Shown here: piece after piece, positions 1 to 11,900 of the stretch
How positions within the stretch are numbered: the stretch's first letter is position 1
Layout of the letters: every line of letters starts with the position of its first letter
Assembly: GCA_001792895.1 (NCBI GenBank)
Contig: MARA01000013.1
Location: 186,001-250,000 of the forward strand
Source: Lentinus brumalis
Lineage: Eukaryota; Basidiomycota; Agaricomycetes; Polyporales; Polyporaceae
DNA length: 64,000 bases
Reading direction: 5' to 3'
The notes under the pieces: generated by a model
What the model was told of the DNA's origin: nothing
What the model saw: only the letters and a program-made list of their open reading frames with translations
The model's database searches: none
Translations under genes and position numbers: made by a program

Positions 1-455
1 TCGACTACTACCACGCGTGCGCTCTCAGCGTGAACAGCGAGCTCTGCAAGGTGGCTGAACGCTGCACCACTCTAGGAGAGCGCGCGAAAACAGCCCGGGC
101 CGAAGTAGCAAGTGTTCCTGTCTATCTTCGTGAATTAGGACGACGGACAGTGGTTGAAGGACTTGCACCGATTGGCGGGAGGAACGAGGAGCTGTCCCTG
201 TCAGCACTGTTCAGGCGCACCTGTAGCCAACATAAAGATTCCTACGGGGTAATATCATCGTGGCCTCGTCAAGACCAGAGCTATTGCCACAACCTCGTGA
301 ACACCATGCTGGAGATCGGATCCGCACTCGAAACCTCTGTTCTCGACGCCATAGCTCAAGTGAGTGCGGCATTGATCCTTCGTGTGAAGAGATGCTGACA
401 TCGGGTCTCCCTGCTGCAGATACAACTCAACGTCGCAAAATCGGCGTGCGATTGA
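1..455 (+). CDS. BTB-family protein, C-terminal part (5'-truncated by window edge)
   Basis: The open frame enters from the left edge (first full codon at base 3), runs to 359, is interrupted by an intron at 360-419 (GTGAGT...CTGCAG) and ends with a 36-nt micro-exon 420-455 (IQLNVAKSACD, stop). No POZ domain lies inside the window. I assign it by the helical C-terminal layout and by the phase-0 last intron plus tiny terminal exon shared with the six complete BTB genes here. These proteins are candidate CUL3 adaptors by family knowledge, but no substrate can be inferred. The assignment is moderate because only about 130 residues are visible. Confidence 0.5.
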
Positions 456-959
456 GATTTGCCAGTGTGATTGACTGCAACGGCGAGCACTTGGCTGAGC
501 CCGCCTTCCTCTTCTGCGCTCCCATCATCCTCGGTCTCGCAGATACGATCGCATCCGATGTATGTAAAGTACTATGTTTGATCTCTTCACCGTGACGATG
601 TTCAGGGTGGCACCCCGCGACTCCGGAGCTGCATGGAAAACGGGCTTCACGTCCTTGCGAGAATGTACTAGCACTCGAACAGCAAACAGATACATTATGG
701 TGGCGTGTTTCCGACTCGTCTAGGATTGTATCATGAAATAATCATACATGCACATCGTTCATGACACATAAAACGAACCTCTAAGCAAGCCTTCCTAAAC
801 AGCGACCCGCTCCCCCGCCCCGCCGACTACCCCGTAAGACTAATGGTATGCGATTAGGTGTATATGCGCCGGACGTGCGATGAGGAATGATGAGTATATA
901 GATGCGACAGCGGAGCAAACGACGACGACGACGACAGCGACAGATGCCCAAAAAGCGAT
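456..959. other. Intergenic, convergent 3' ends
   Basis: About 500 bp lies between the stop codon of the BTB-family gene and the stop codon of HMG-CoA synthase, which converge on it. It should hold both 3' UTRs. I see no further gene. A short (ACG)n-like run at 920-935 lies just downstream of the HMG-CoA synthase stop. Confidence 0.5.
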
Positions 960-2636
960 CTACGCCTTCGGGAGGCGCGCGTACTTGCGGCGGTACTTGC
1001 TGTCGATGCTCTCGAGGTACCAGCCACCAGGCCAGATGTTCTCGAGCGCGCCCTCGGGCACGTACGACACCGCGTTGTGGCCCTTGTGACGGAGCTGCGT
1101 GGGGCGATGGTCAGCGAACCGCCGTCAAGAGCTGCACAACCAGGGAATGAGCTCACCTCGAGTGCGTCGACGTAGGTCTGACACGGGACGACCTTCATGC
1201 TCTCCAACCGGCGGACGAGGTCGAGCTTCTCCCGGATCTCGCTGACGTCGCCCTTGACCTTGATCGTGAAGAACGAGCTCGCGAGGCCCGAGCCGAACGC
1301 GAACATGCTGATGCGCTTCCCCTTGAACTCCGCGGGCTCGACGCTGGAGAGCAGCGACGCCAGGCCGCCGTAGAGCGAGGCCGTGTACATGTTCCCGCAG
1401 CGGCGCGCGCACAGCATGCCCTTCTCGACGGTGTTCTCAAAGTCCGCCTTCGCGAACGCCATGAACGTCTTCTCGAGGTTCTTGTCCGTCAGCGACGCCT
1501 TGGGCGACTGCGCGAGCCACGCCTCGCGCTCGGGCACGTTCGCGTACTTGGGCGAGTCGGGGTTCGCGAGGAAGTCGTTGTAGACGAGGCGCGCGTGCGC
1601 CTTCTGCACCATCTTGCCGTACGGCGAGTGGAAGATGGGGTAGTCGACGTCCGCGAGCGAGAACGCGGGGCCGGAGTGGCCGGCCGCCTTGCGCGCCCTC
1701 GTGTGCTTGTTGCGGAACGCGTTGTAGGACGCGTCGATGGCGGAGACGTACGCGGTGATCGAGACGGGGCCGTCGACCTCGGGGTACTCCGAGTCGAGCT
1801 TCGGCTTGTAGAAGTCGTAGGTGTTCGCCATGTGCGAGCCGTGGACCGCTGCAAGGCGAATGGTCAGTCGGCGAACGATGAATCGGATATGGGAACCGGG
1901 GATCCGGGCAAGGGAACGCAGGAAGGTACTCACGCTCAACGGCAAGGGGGGCGTTGGGCCCGATGAGCATCGCGAAAGCACCAGCACCACCCGTAGGACG
2001 TCCGCTGCCCTCCGCGTAAATGGCGATGTCGCCGCCCACGACGATCGCGTTCCGGCCATCCCAGGACGCGGACTCGACCCAGTTCACGGCGTTGAAGAGC
2101 GCGGCGGTCGAGCCGTAGCACGCGTTCTTGGAGTCGACACCCTCGATGTCGGTGTTGCCCGCCTCGGCGAAGTAGTCCATGAGGTGGGTCTTGGTTGATT
2201 TTGACTTGTCGATGATCGTCTCGGTGCCGACGTCGATGCGGCCAATGGACTTGGGGTCGATGTTGTACTTCTCGACGAGGCTCGTCACGGCTGGGAGCGG
2301 GGTGTTGAGGTGACGGAGCGGGAGGAAGCGCAGCAGGATCGAACGTACCGGTGAGTGCGAAGGAGTTGATGTCCTCGCGGTCGTCGCAACACGCCATGAA
2401 CTTCTGGCCGAGACCGATGGTGTACTTGCCCTTGGGCACGTTGTCGAACACCTCGAGCTCCTCCTCCGAGATGCACTGCGTGTCTGAGAGTCAGGATATG
2501 CCGCCGCGGCCGTTCTGCGCGTGGAAACACGTACACGCTGGGGGAAGTACATCTCCATCGCGAGAATACCGACATCCTTGGGGCGAGGGGGTGCCTCGAC
2601 GTCCTGGCTGGTGGATGCGTTCAGGGGGACAGTCAT
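960..2636 (-). CDS. ERG13: Hydroxymethylglutaryl-CoA synthase
   Basis: Condenses acetyl-CoA with acetoacetyl-CoA to HMG-CoA, the committed step into the mevalonate/ergosterol pathway. Exons on the minus strand: 2636-2535, 2475-2349, 2290-1934, 1848-1157, 1094-960 (470 aa, the usual length). Introns are 58-85 bp with good donors. Visible hallmarks are the N-terminal [17 protein letters not shown], the glycine-rich YTIGLGQ, the nucleophilic Cys in [11 protein letters not shown], the active-site His in [10 protein letters not shown], the [13 protein letters not shown] segment, and a C-terminal half rich in conserved Gly/Ser ([12 protein letters not shown]). The ATG at 2636 is chosen because it gives the standard short N-terminus; an in-frame upstream ATG at 2705 would add 23 residues. 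The gene looks intact and single-copy here. Sterol control is expected from family knowledge, but I could not pick out a specific regulatory site. Confidence 0.95.
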
Positions 2637-4207
2637 GTTCAGGGCGGACGTCGAGGTGCGGTTTTGCGGGATGTGGTAGGAGGAGAAGGAGCGGCTTGTC
2701 GACAAGCGAGAAGAGAAGGTATAATATAGGAAACCCGGGGATGAGACGAGGTTCGGGTATTATTTTGATCGCGCACGACTCGTACCACGTCCTCTTCCTC
2801 CTGCCGCCCGGGCGCTTGGGCTCATCGCACGACCATTGGCAGTCCCCCGATTCCGAACCTTGGCTTGTTCCGCCACCACCACCACTAGTACTGGTACTTA
2901 CGCGCTCCGGAATCTTGTCATATCGTCGCATTTCTCCTGAACAGCGCTGCATTTCATCTCCATCCGACCGCCGAAGACAATTGTCCGCCGGCCACGGGGC
3001 ACGCCTGCTCCTCCATGCCGTATAGCATCCACTCGTGCTACTCCACACAGTCCCTGTCTGGGGTCTTGTACGTCTGTTCATGTGCAAGACGTGACAGAAG
3101 GTGCTCTAGTAGATGCAGGTGCGCTTAGTTCTCCTGGAGCCGAATTCTTTTACGACACGGTACCCACTGCAAGCCTTGCGCATTACGCCATGCCCGAATC
3201 GTCAAGATCAGCTTCGCGCTCATGGGAAGACAGCAGGCTGTTGTGCGTGGTGCCGTAAGGTCTACATATCGCTGCTCCTGTCTTCTTTTCCGGTCATGTC
3301 CGGAGGGCAGCCAAGGGCAGATGTGCAGTCGTCCCGTCGCCCTCGGGGCGCGCACGGGTTCTCTGGCTACGTACTTAGAGTTGGAGTCAGTAGACTCGCC
3401 AGCCAGTCCGATCGCAAGCACTCTGCGCCAACCGAACAGGGAAGGGAAGGAAGCGCAAGCTTGCGAGCGGACTGGGTCAGCGAAGCGGATGGGGACGAGC
3501 CTACTGGCTACGCTACATCTCATATCCCGCAGCCTATCTAGGGGTTCCTGAAGGGACGCTTTCTGAGCGATCTTCCTGACAGAACCTCTATCCCTGTTCC
3601 TCCGACGCGTCCTTTGCAGACTATGCTCTTCTCGGCACAGCGTGGCTAGAGCGCGCCCGACGCTTCTGGCGTTCGCATGTGCAGGCTGTGAGCTCGCAAA
3701 AACCCCCTCAGTTTCTCATGGATACACACAGTGCTATCAAGGCGATGTCCGGCTTGCGCCAAGCATCGACATCCTTTCAAATTCGAGGACACGTCCGAGT
3801 GGGACCGTTTTGCAACGGATACCCGTGTAGTCCCCTCGCCCCATCTATTGATCGACAGGGGACTTGACTTTCAATTTCTGAGTGCTACACGCAAGAGCGT
3901 GGCAGACTCTCGCGCGCCGCGTGTACTAGAGAGTTGCAGCCGCCGTGGTGTTTGACAGGCTGGGATGAGTCGAGGTGTTGTACGTAGGAAGAGCTTGATT
4001 GCACATGTTCACAGCGTACTTGTCTCTCTCGAAGCTCGCGGAAGTACATAAGTATTGGTCTTTCCGTACGCAAAAATTGCCCGTGTGTGAAGGTACTGTA
4101 TCGCGTCGGTGAGTTGTGGTGATCTGAATCGAGTATTGCGGAGCTTACCGCCGTCTCGATCGCTCTCCTGCGCAGACCGTATCCCATCCAAGGACCCTTG
4201 CGCGAGG
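2637..4207. other. Intergenic region without a supported gene
   Basis: About 1.57 kb lies between the HMG-CoA synthase start and the 3' end of the next BTB gene. It should hold the HMG-CoA synthase promoter on the left. Open frames here (for example at 3113-3541 and 3125-3523) have no recognisable domain, no sensible splice pattern and overlap one another in several frames. I see no tRNA or transposase. Confidence 0.4.
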
Positions 4208-5832
4208 TCAGTACTTCCATTCCACCTGGAGTGATCTACGTGTAAGCAATGGCATGTGCACCTCGGACCATAGTAGACTCACCCGGTCAATAGCCTCCTC
4301 GATCTTCTGGGGCAGTGTGGTCGCGAAATCGTACAGCGCAGACGCCCACTTCTCCGAGGTGAAGTACAAGGGCTGCCAGGTCGGCTGGGAGCAGTGTCTG
4401 AAGATCTCGCCCACGCAGTCGCGATAGGCGGCAGGGTTGTACTTCAGCTTGACCTCCAATCGGTCGATGTAGTTCGACACCTTGTGACACAGCGTATAAC
4501 GATTGGCATCATTGGGCTGCCCGTCGAAGACTGTCTTCTCCCATCTGTACTTCGCCCTCCGGAGCTCCTCGCGGATCGCAGTTTGACATGACTCGCGATA
4601 TGTAAGCAGACGATGGCCATAGTGGGCCGGTATTCTGTCAAAGTGAGGATCCCTCCAGTCGTACGGCCGGGCGACGGTGTCCACCAGGATTCTCGCCGCC
4701 ACCTTCGCATACCCTTCAACCCTGCGATCTCCGCTCGGAAATAGGCAAAATAAGCCCAGGATGGGCACATCCTCGCTGCTGATGACCAGCGCGACTCTAT
4801 GGCTGGGATTAGCCGGTCCATATTGTAGGCATTGGCGGCACGAAGGATCGAGGTGAGGGTGTACACATTATGTGGGAGGCAGTCGCCGCCCTCGCCGTAA
4901 CACAGAGTGAGCAGGTAATGCAACACATCGGCTGGTGCTTGGATGCAAAGAGTAGGGAGTGTCTGTAGTTCTGGGGCCGCGGCCTTGAGGTCTGTGATGC
5001 GCTTTCGAAGAATCGGAGAGTGCAACGAAAGGATAGACTGATGGGCGCGCAGGGCAAACCCGTCGGAACTCATACATATGATGTCGGGAGAAGGCAGACT
5101 GCTCCCCGGGTCAAGAGCAGGTATGTCGTGGAAGGGTAGCTCAGCCATCAGTTCAGCTACGCTGTCATCAGAGGAGGATTGGTGGTGATATGAGTTCCAC
5201 AATAGGTGAGATAGAGGATACAATCCTGCCCGCCGTCGGTTGATGTAAGACAAGCAGCGTTGATAGTCACCAAACGACAGATCCTCCAGGTCCGTAGATG
5301 CTCTAGAAATGCCAGGCAACACACCCAGTTCCGTGTTGTCTCCCTTGGGCAGTGATTGGACTATGGCCTCTGCGCCTCTCCGCGCGACTTCCTCAATTTT
5401 TGTCCGGCACCCGATCGCCCAGACGCGCAACGGACTACTCTGGACGATCGCCAGGAGGCGGTCAGTGAGGAGCTGGTTCGCCCACTCCATGTCGTATTTG
5501 AGCGCCGCCTTGAGCACGGGCTCGACGGCTTCCGCAGACCCCAGCGTCGGATTCTTGACGGGGTAGCAGAAGCGGAGAAGCGTGTCGAGCGTGATGCTGT
5601 CCTCAGCGACGTCGACGACGGGCCGGCTGATCGGCACCTCTGCGGCGGCAGCAGGAGCCTTGGGCTGCGGTAGCTCGAACATGGTGGAGAAGACGGGGGA
5701 GGCTTGCGAGAGGATCTGGCTGTGCACGTGGAAGTCGATATTGTCGGAGGTGCGGAGTGTGATGTCTGCGGAGGGTTGGTCAAAGGGAGGCTGTGCGTTT
5801 GTGGACGCGGGAGATGTAAATGCTGGGGACAT
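4208..5832 (-). CDS. Tandem-BTB domain protein (apparent one-base frameshift)
   Basis: BTB/POZ protein with two POZ-like units. The first (about residues 20-120) carries the family signature PSADITLRTSDNIDFHVHSQ and the core LDTLLRFCYPV. The second (about 260-350) carries PDIICMSSDGFALRAHQS. A phase-0 last intron at 4226-4282 is followed by an 18-nt exon encoding VEWKY and the stop. The ATG at 5832 gives an N-terminus like that of its paralogues; the frame is open upstream but has no ATG. Near 4710-4722 the paralogue-like frame changes: EIAGLKG ends one frame and GYAKVAARI continues in the next, implying one missing base (true lesion or indel error). Paralogues lie at 36773, 44922, 47491, 49540 and 51278. 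The 5' leader abuts inverted-repeat copy A about 90 bp upstream of the ATG. A CUL3-adaptor role is family inference only. Confidence 0.8.
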
Positions 5833-5919
5833 GCTGTGGTGGCCCAAAGTGGTGGTCGATGCTTCGGGAAGCGACTGGGGCCTACGGAGCGGGATGATCG
5901 AGTCTGAAGACGCAGACAC

Positions 5920-6635
5920 GGCGGGCAAATGCAGATGTTCGACCTTGTAATAGGCCTGTGATAGTCCTGCTCAATGTAAAATTTCACGGGCCTGGCAGCA
6001 CAGATGGTCGTGTGCGGACGAGTTGACGTGTAGCTGGCTTGTAGCAGAGCTGTTCCGGTCGAGACGAGGTCGCCTGGCCACAGGCCGTAAAAGGTCTGTG
6101 ACAGTCAAACAATTACAAACATGTTACCGGCCGGCCTAGCCGTGCAAAACGTGATATGTCACCGTGATGTCACGGCCTGTCACCGTCCTGGTCGACCTCG
6201 TAATAGGTCACTTCGTACAGACCTGTTGCGCGCCGTCATAACTCTGCTCTCATGTCGCCTGTCCCCGTCCGTAACATAGCTTGAACATGTCAACTTGTCC
6301 TCCCCTTTTCCGCGTCTGAACAGACGACCTGTCGCGAACTTGTTACGAGCCTGATACGGCACGCAAGATGGCATGACAAGGTGAGCTGGTCCGCCACGTA
6401 ACAGGCGGCCTGTTGCACTCTGAGGGAGGAGGGAGGAGCGGCGGGAGGAGGGAGGAGAGAGAGAGAGAGAGGAGGGAGGAGCGGCGGCAGGAGGGAGGAG
6501 GGAGGAGCGGCGGCAGGAGGGAGGAGGGAGAAGTGGCGAGAGGAGGGAGGAGCGGCGAGAGGAGGAGGGAGGCGCGGCGAGAGGAGGCCTCGGGGAGGGA
6601 GGAGCGGCGAGAGGAGGCCTCGGGGAGGGAGGAGC
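5920..6635 (+). repeat. Large inverted repeat, copy A (with 26-bp minisatellite)
   Basis: This stretch recurs in reverse complement at 35682-36551. The unique half (about 5920-6415) matches closely, including the FseI-like palindrome core GGCCGGCC and the runs of GGCCTGTGA / TCACGGCC words. The other half (about 6416-6635) is a GGAGGAGCGGCGGCA-type purine-rich minisatellite with a 26-bp period (units seen starting at 6481 and 6507) plus GAGAGAGA. The outer boundary falls inside the 5' leader of the minus-strand BTB gene. No coding capacity is credible: the Pro/Arg-rich frames are products of the satellite. It is probably a non-autonomous mobile or segmentally copied unit. Confidence 0.8.
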
Positions 6636-6827
6636 AGCGGATGGAACAAGCAGCGGACGCGTACGGAGTGGAGGGGCAGAGAGCCGGGACGGGTGGTCTT
6701 GCACTGTACAGCAGTGGCTACGCATGAGAATTAGATTCTACGATTCATTGTATTTGACAGCACAATAGATACACACTCGAAAAACAGGGGTCGCGTCAGT
6801 AATTCACGCGTCCCGGAGTTGTCCAGT
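6636..6827. other. Short spacer between repeat copy A and the next repeat
   Basis: About 190 bp of unique-looking sequence with no gene or motif I can name. It separates the purine-rich satellite of repeat copy A from the left arm of the transposon-like unit. Confidence 0.3.
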
Positions 6828-8655
6828 AGAGCGGCGGCGCGAACACATCAGGAAAACCCTCCCCTGCGAATAGTGCCAAATGTTGCGAGATGTTGGTGGC
6901 ATAGCGCGGAATGTTGCCGCCATGGTGCATGTTGCGCATGTTGGCACCATGGAGTAGACCCCCAGTTCCGTGTTGACGATATGTGTCGATATACTCACAC
7001 ATATTCACAACATTCTGATCAATGTTTTCGGATGGTCACATCATTCACTCCGATAGCAGACCACTGAGAGGCATTATTCAAACATAAATATATTCGCGCA
7101 CATAAACTAATACGGTACATCACTAACTACTACCTGGGATGCATGTCAAGTCGGCTACTAGCTATGAGCGAAATCAGAGAGTGGGCAAGTCAGAGAACGG
7201 CCATGAACAGGAACGTAGCAACAACGAAAGCGGGGTCATCCAGAAGGGAGATGCGAGTAAACGAGACGAATGAGCGAGTCGGTGGGGCGAAACAGGCTAC
7301 GTGTATGAGGATGGCAGCCTAAGGCGGTGGTAACAGAAGCGAGGGCAAACGTAGCGAAGACGGGTGAACGCGGTTGGGAACACGCAAGCAGAAAAGACGA
7401 AGCAAGAAAAGCTCGCACGTACACGGCCGGCGAGGGGGTGAGGTATGTATAAGTTCTACGGTCTATAGACCGCGTTAGAGGCGGTGGGGGAGGTGGATGT
7501 CATGTTGATGTCTTCCAATGGAAGACGTGCCTAAGAGTCAACATCGCGAAACATACATGACTGATGTATGAACGGACATACGCACTTGGATCTAACCTCT
7601 GAATGACACAGGCTGCTCCTCGCTGATCTCAGTTCCGTGCTGTTGCCGAAGTCGTGGTGACGTGGACGAGGATTTGATGGGGCAGGAGGAGGTACAAAGG
7701 GGGAGACAGTGCATGGACAGGTAGGCGAGACAGTCGGCCGCGCAAGCGGGAGTACGAGGGAGGTGAACAAGGGGGCGAGAGTCGAGACGGAAGCAAGAGC
7801 GAGGAGCTGCTATGTAGCGATGAGCTGGCAGGCGGCAAGGGCCGCCCGGCAGTAGCGCCATCACGTGCGATGTCTAGGGCAGGCTCATGGAGACTTCGGA
7901 CTAAAACGCGCCTCCGACTTGCTCAGGTCATGGTCCATAATGACGAAGTGAGCTCGACACTTGCACTAGATCTACACAGGTTGGCGCATACTCATGTTTT
8001 GGCACACATTCAAGGATTGCAGCACCCACGTGGACCCACTGTGGATAAGTAATAGAAGTTCGTCGGGACTTCGCACTAACTATGCAGTAGTAATATCCTC
8101 TCACCGGTCTTTCGGTAGGTACTTGGCCTTGGATTAGACAGGTCATTGCAAAACTTCCACAGCGAGCTGCGGAGGAATTTGCGGCAACTAGAAGCCAGGT
8201 TTCGGGCATAAATGCGGCCACTCTCCATGCCCGGTGTTTGCTTCTTTGCCGCCTACTGTCGCCGATCCTCCTCCTCTACCCGGGCAAGCTGGATCGCCAC
8301 AAACAGACTGATCAAAACACTTTATCTTGAAGATAGGCAGAGCCAAGTCTCAACATCCGGTGGTTCTATGTAGGGCCTCAGCGGCGTGCAGCGTCTAGCG
8401 TCCTTCTTGTCACTATAAAGTAAGTACGGTGCTGCGACTACCGGTAACACGTTCCGCGAGGCGGGGTTCACGACCCACTGCAACATGCCAGCTTCGAGCG
8501 CCCTAGTAACGCCTGTATAGTACGCCGTGTGCGTAACATCTTGCGCTATGGCGGCACCATGGAGCACCATGGCGGCCATGTTGCCACCATGTCAGCAACA
8601 TACCGCACTATGCGTGGGGGAGGGTTTTCCTGATGCATGCTCTACGCCACTTACT
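6828..8655. mobile_element. Candidate non-autonomous DNA transposon bounded by inverted subterminal arms
   Basis: The left arm, about 6828-6955, and the right arm, about 8540-8655, are recognisably the same sequence in opposite orientation. Both contain GTAGAGC, then CATCAGGAAAACCCTCCCC, ATAGTGC, and several ATGTTGC/TGTTGG words, then GCCGCCATGGTG. Repeated short words near both ends resemble the subterminal transposase-binding repeats known from CACTA-type elements. The 1.6-kb interior has no protein-coding gene that I can support. It holds a palindrome GGTCTATAGACC near 7460-7471 and a short inverted TGTTGA...TCAACA pair at about 7500-7545. Exact ends and a target-site duplication could not be fixed by eye. 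Confidence 0.55.
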
Positions 8656-8744
8656 CGAGCCACTGCACATATTGCACACGCCGCGACGAGGTGCAATCAA
8701 ATCGGACGCGCGGTGAAGGGGAGAGGGAGCGCGGAGAGCGGAGA

Positions 8745-8854
8745 GCGGAGAGCGGGAGGAGGAGGAGCAGGGGGAGGAGGGAGGGGAGGGAGGGAGGGGA
8801 GGAGGAGGAGGAGGAGGAGAGGAGGAGGAGGAGGAGGAGGAGGAGGAGGAGGAG
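8745..8854. repeat. GGA-rich microsatellite
   Basis: Starts as GCGGAGA-type hexamers (about 8730-8756), passes through GGGA repeats and ends in an almost pure (GGA)n run to 8854. Poly-Arg, poly-Gly and poly-Pro frames over it are artefacts. Confidence 0.9.
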
Positions 8855-8940
8855 TGTAGACCATGATCAACTCTGGAGACAGGATGAGCGAGCAGTTAGT
8901 CAGTTGAGAACGCCAGGAGGGACGTACTCGATCCAATGAC

Positions 8941-11900
8941 CTAGCCACTAAGTATGCACTCCACACCGATAAGCGCGGGTGTGTAAGTCAGCGCAGCGAA
9001 GTGAGCCACTACGTCGTCAAGCTTGATGAGGACTTGGCTTTGGAAATAGTTGTAGTAGAGGCGGGTGTCCAAGGCGGTGAAGGCGCGGTATGGATCTAGT
9101 CCTGCATGTATGCTCGTCAAATTTGCGTAGACATCAACCACGACGAACGCGGAGACGACGCGACGGTTGTTATCCACGCGCGCGTGGAGGACAATGTCGG
9201 CGATCTGGCCTGCAGTCTTGATGCCGGTATCGGGGTGGGTGAAGATGATGAAGGAATTCCTATTGCTATTCTGGCGAGTTGCGAAGGTAAGTCCTAAATG
9301 GCTGATTGTCTGGACGCGATGAACATGTGGGGAGATCCTGGGACGAGAGTCGTCGCCATGGGCGTAGAAAGATGCGAACTCCGGCGGTGTCCAACGGAGC
9401 AGAGCTTCGTACAGAGCGCGCTTGATGAGAACAAGTTTGCTACCATCATATGCTGCATGAATAGAGTCAGCAGTGGCTTGTTTGTGACCAAGAGAACTCG
9501 CGTCGGAGACACGCGTCCCCCGAGAAGTGTCCTGGAAGGCACGGCGATATGCGTCCAATAGATCACGATACTCAGCGGTATCCGGCCATCCAAAGGTAGC
9601 CATAAGTCTGCGTAGCTCTGCTCCAGCATAGAAGCCGTCCATGAACGTGAGAGGGATGTATGCTATACCATTAGGCGGTCAGTCACTGGACAGCTATTCA
9701 CGGAAGCACATGTACGCACCTGCAATGTTGTTCACGTTCAAGCCTCCAAGTATTCCGTTATAGCGTTCGAAGGGAAACCCCCACCAACCATGGACCGGGC
9801 CGAACAGGAGCAGACAGGCGGTTAGATGCAGTGAGAGATGATGATTGGGAACAAGCTGATGAGAGAAGATGTCGAGAACACCTTGGAGGTATTGCCGCAT
9901 GTGGTCATCGTACGCTTTTGCACGCTCGGGGTCCATCGAACGACGGGTCGCAAGGTCCGTGGCCGATATGAGGTGAATGAAGTTGTGTAGGAGTACGTAC
10001 TCCTTGCTATCTGCAGGCGCATCGCCCCAAAGGCGGGTGAGCGTGATGAAAAGGCTAACGGTACAGACCGTCCGCCACTGGTCGGCCTTGAGCTTTCCGT
10101 GCGTCGCGGTTCCGAAGTTGCGAGGGGGTCGCTCCATCCAGGACGGGAAGGATGTGTTTGCGATGTCTTCACGAACCACGGCGAGGACGTCGGGGGTGAG
10201 GACGCGGAACTTGGAAATGTCGTACTCGCCTTCGGCCAGGTGGAAGTCGACGGTATCTTCGTTCAAGACGGGCGGAAGCACCAGCTCATTGATCGGATGC
10301 GACCCAGCCTATACACCAAATGCATGAGTGACGTCGCATCGGCTCGTGAGGTATAGCATACCCAGTGCAGAAGAGCAGATATATACGCGCGTTTGATCAA
10401 CTTAGGCCCAGGGTCTATATTGTTCAGTTGGGCAACCGTTGCGAGATAGCCGATGCGAATCTTCCCAAGGGCATTCTTCGATTTCTTCTCCATCCCTTCC
10501 ACAAGGCGGGCCAGCGAATCGGCCTGTTCCTCCGGGGTATGCGGCGCGACCTTCTTGCCTGTCTTGCCCTTGATATCGATCCCCCATATGTCCATGCAAT
10601 GGTGGCGTAGGTTGCCGAGCAAGAGATTATGCATGGCGTCGACGACTGGAAAACGTATCGGGTCCCAATACGGGAGACGCAGGAGCTCAGACCACCGAAC
10701 GCCATGCTCCTTGAAGAGGTCTCGGCGTTCCGCTTCAGTCGCGGCGTCACGCCACTGAGCTGCCAAACGGCGATGCTCTGTCGCGCTTCGAGGCGGCCAA
10801 GTAGCTCGCACGATGTTGCAGATGAGCTTCTTGATGAGGAGGCAGAACGAACAGAAGTACTTTGCAGCGTGGCCTGCAAAGCCTGTGGTCTTGCGGAGCG
10901 CGGGGAGGTCGCATACCAGGGGAATCAGCGCAACGCGGAGGAGACGACCAACAAACCGCAGGGCAGTACGCTCCAGAAATAGACCACACGTCCAAAATTC
11001 ATAGAGCTCGTCTACGAGGGGGCGAAGGAGGTGATTGAGCTGATCAAGAGATGGTTCCTTCGGACCGGGGATGATGGCGGCGAGGTAGATATTCTCCGGC
11101 CGAAATCGAAGATGCGGTGGAAGGTTGAGACAGGCAAGGTAGATGGCGCCCACGGAGTGTGATTTGCCAGCCTTCTTGTTTCCAAACGGGTTGAACCAGT
11201 CCACGAAGAGGCTAAAGACGAGGTGACAGGCTCCAGCGGGCTCTTCCGAGAAGAGCTTGCCGTTAGGGCCACGAAACTGGCGTATCGCCGGTGCCTGGAA
11301 TACATCTGTCCAACGGGCGCCGGAAGGCGCAGTACGCTCCCAAGACCGTTCAAGAAACCGCTCAATCTCGGGACGAGAGAAAAGAGCACCGAGCCAGGAT
11401 TTGAGAGTGCGATAGGGGTAGGGTTTGATGGCGTGGTAGGAAGTGCGAGGTGAGCCTCCTTTCTTCAGTGGCGCACCCTCTTTGGTCACCACTAGAGGAG
11501 TACCGCACACGCCCTTGTCAGTTTCGGAGAAAGTGCAGTGATGGGGATAGGGATCATCGGGACGGGCTTTCTCGGGCGGGTATATTTGGAAGCATCGTGG
11601 ACAAGCGGCGTAACGTAGGACTTCGGGGGCTATCCCGAGAGCCTTCAGCGCGGTGCGAACGTCTTTGGGTACTGTCTTCACGATGTCCCGCTGGAGAAGT
11701 GACAGGGCAGGAGAGGCGGGAGATGAGGACTGATTGCAGTACAGGAAAGCACCGTGGAGGAGGACGCGCAGAGCTGCCAGAATGAAGTTCGAGTAGGGAC
11801 GCGAGACGGATGCGACGGCGTGGAGGAGGGTGGTCATGACAAGTGCTGCAGCGACGAAGGGCTGTAGAGTTTTGCGCGACGGGGTAGCTTTGAAAGCCAT

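Noticed and set aside
1437..2705. Alternative long frame with Arg-rich second half
   Set aside because: Only its first part is a real exon of HMG-CoA synthase; the rest is an out-of-frame shadow of the gene.
3113..3541. Overlapping frames on both strands in the region 3' of the BTB gene
   Set aside because: Mutually antisense frames without family features.
6180..6725. Long Pro/Leu/Ser- and Arg/Gly-rich open frames on both strands
   Set aside because: They are translations of the 26-bp purine-rich minisatellite and recur in copy B; composition only, no domain.
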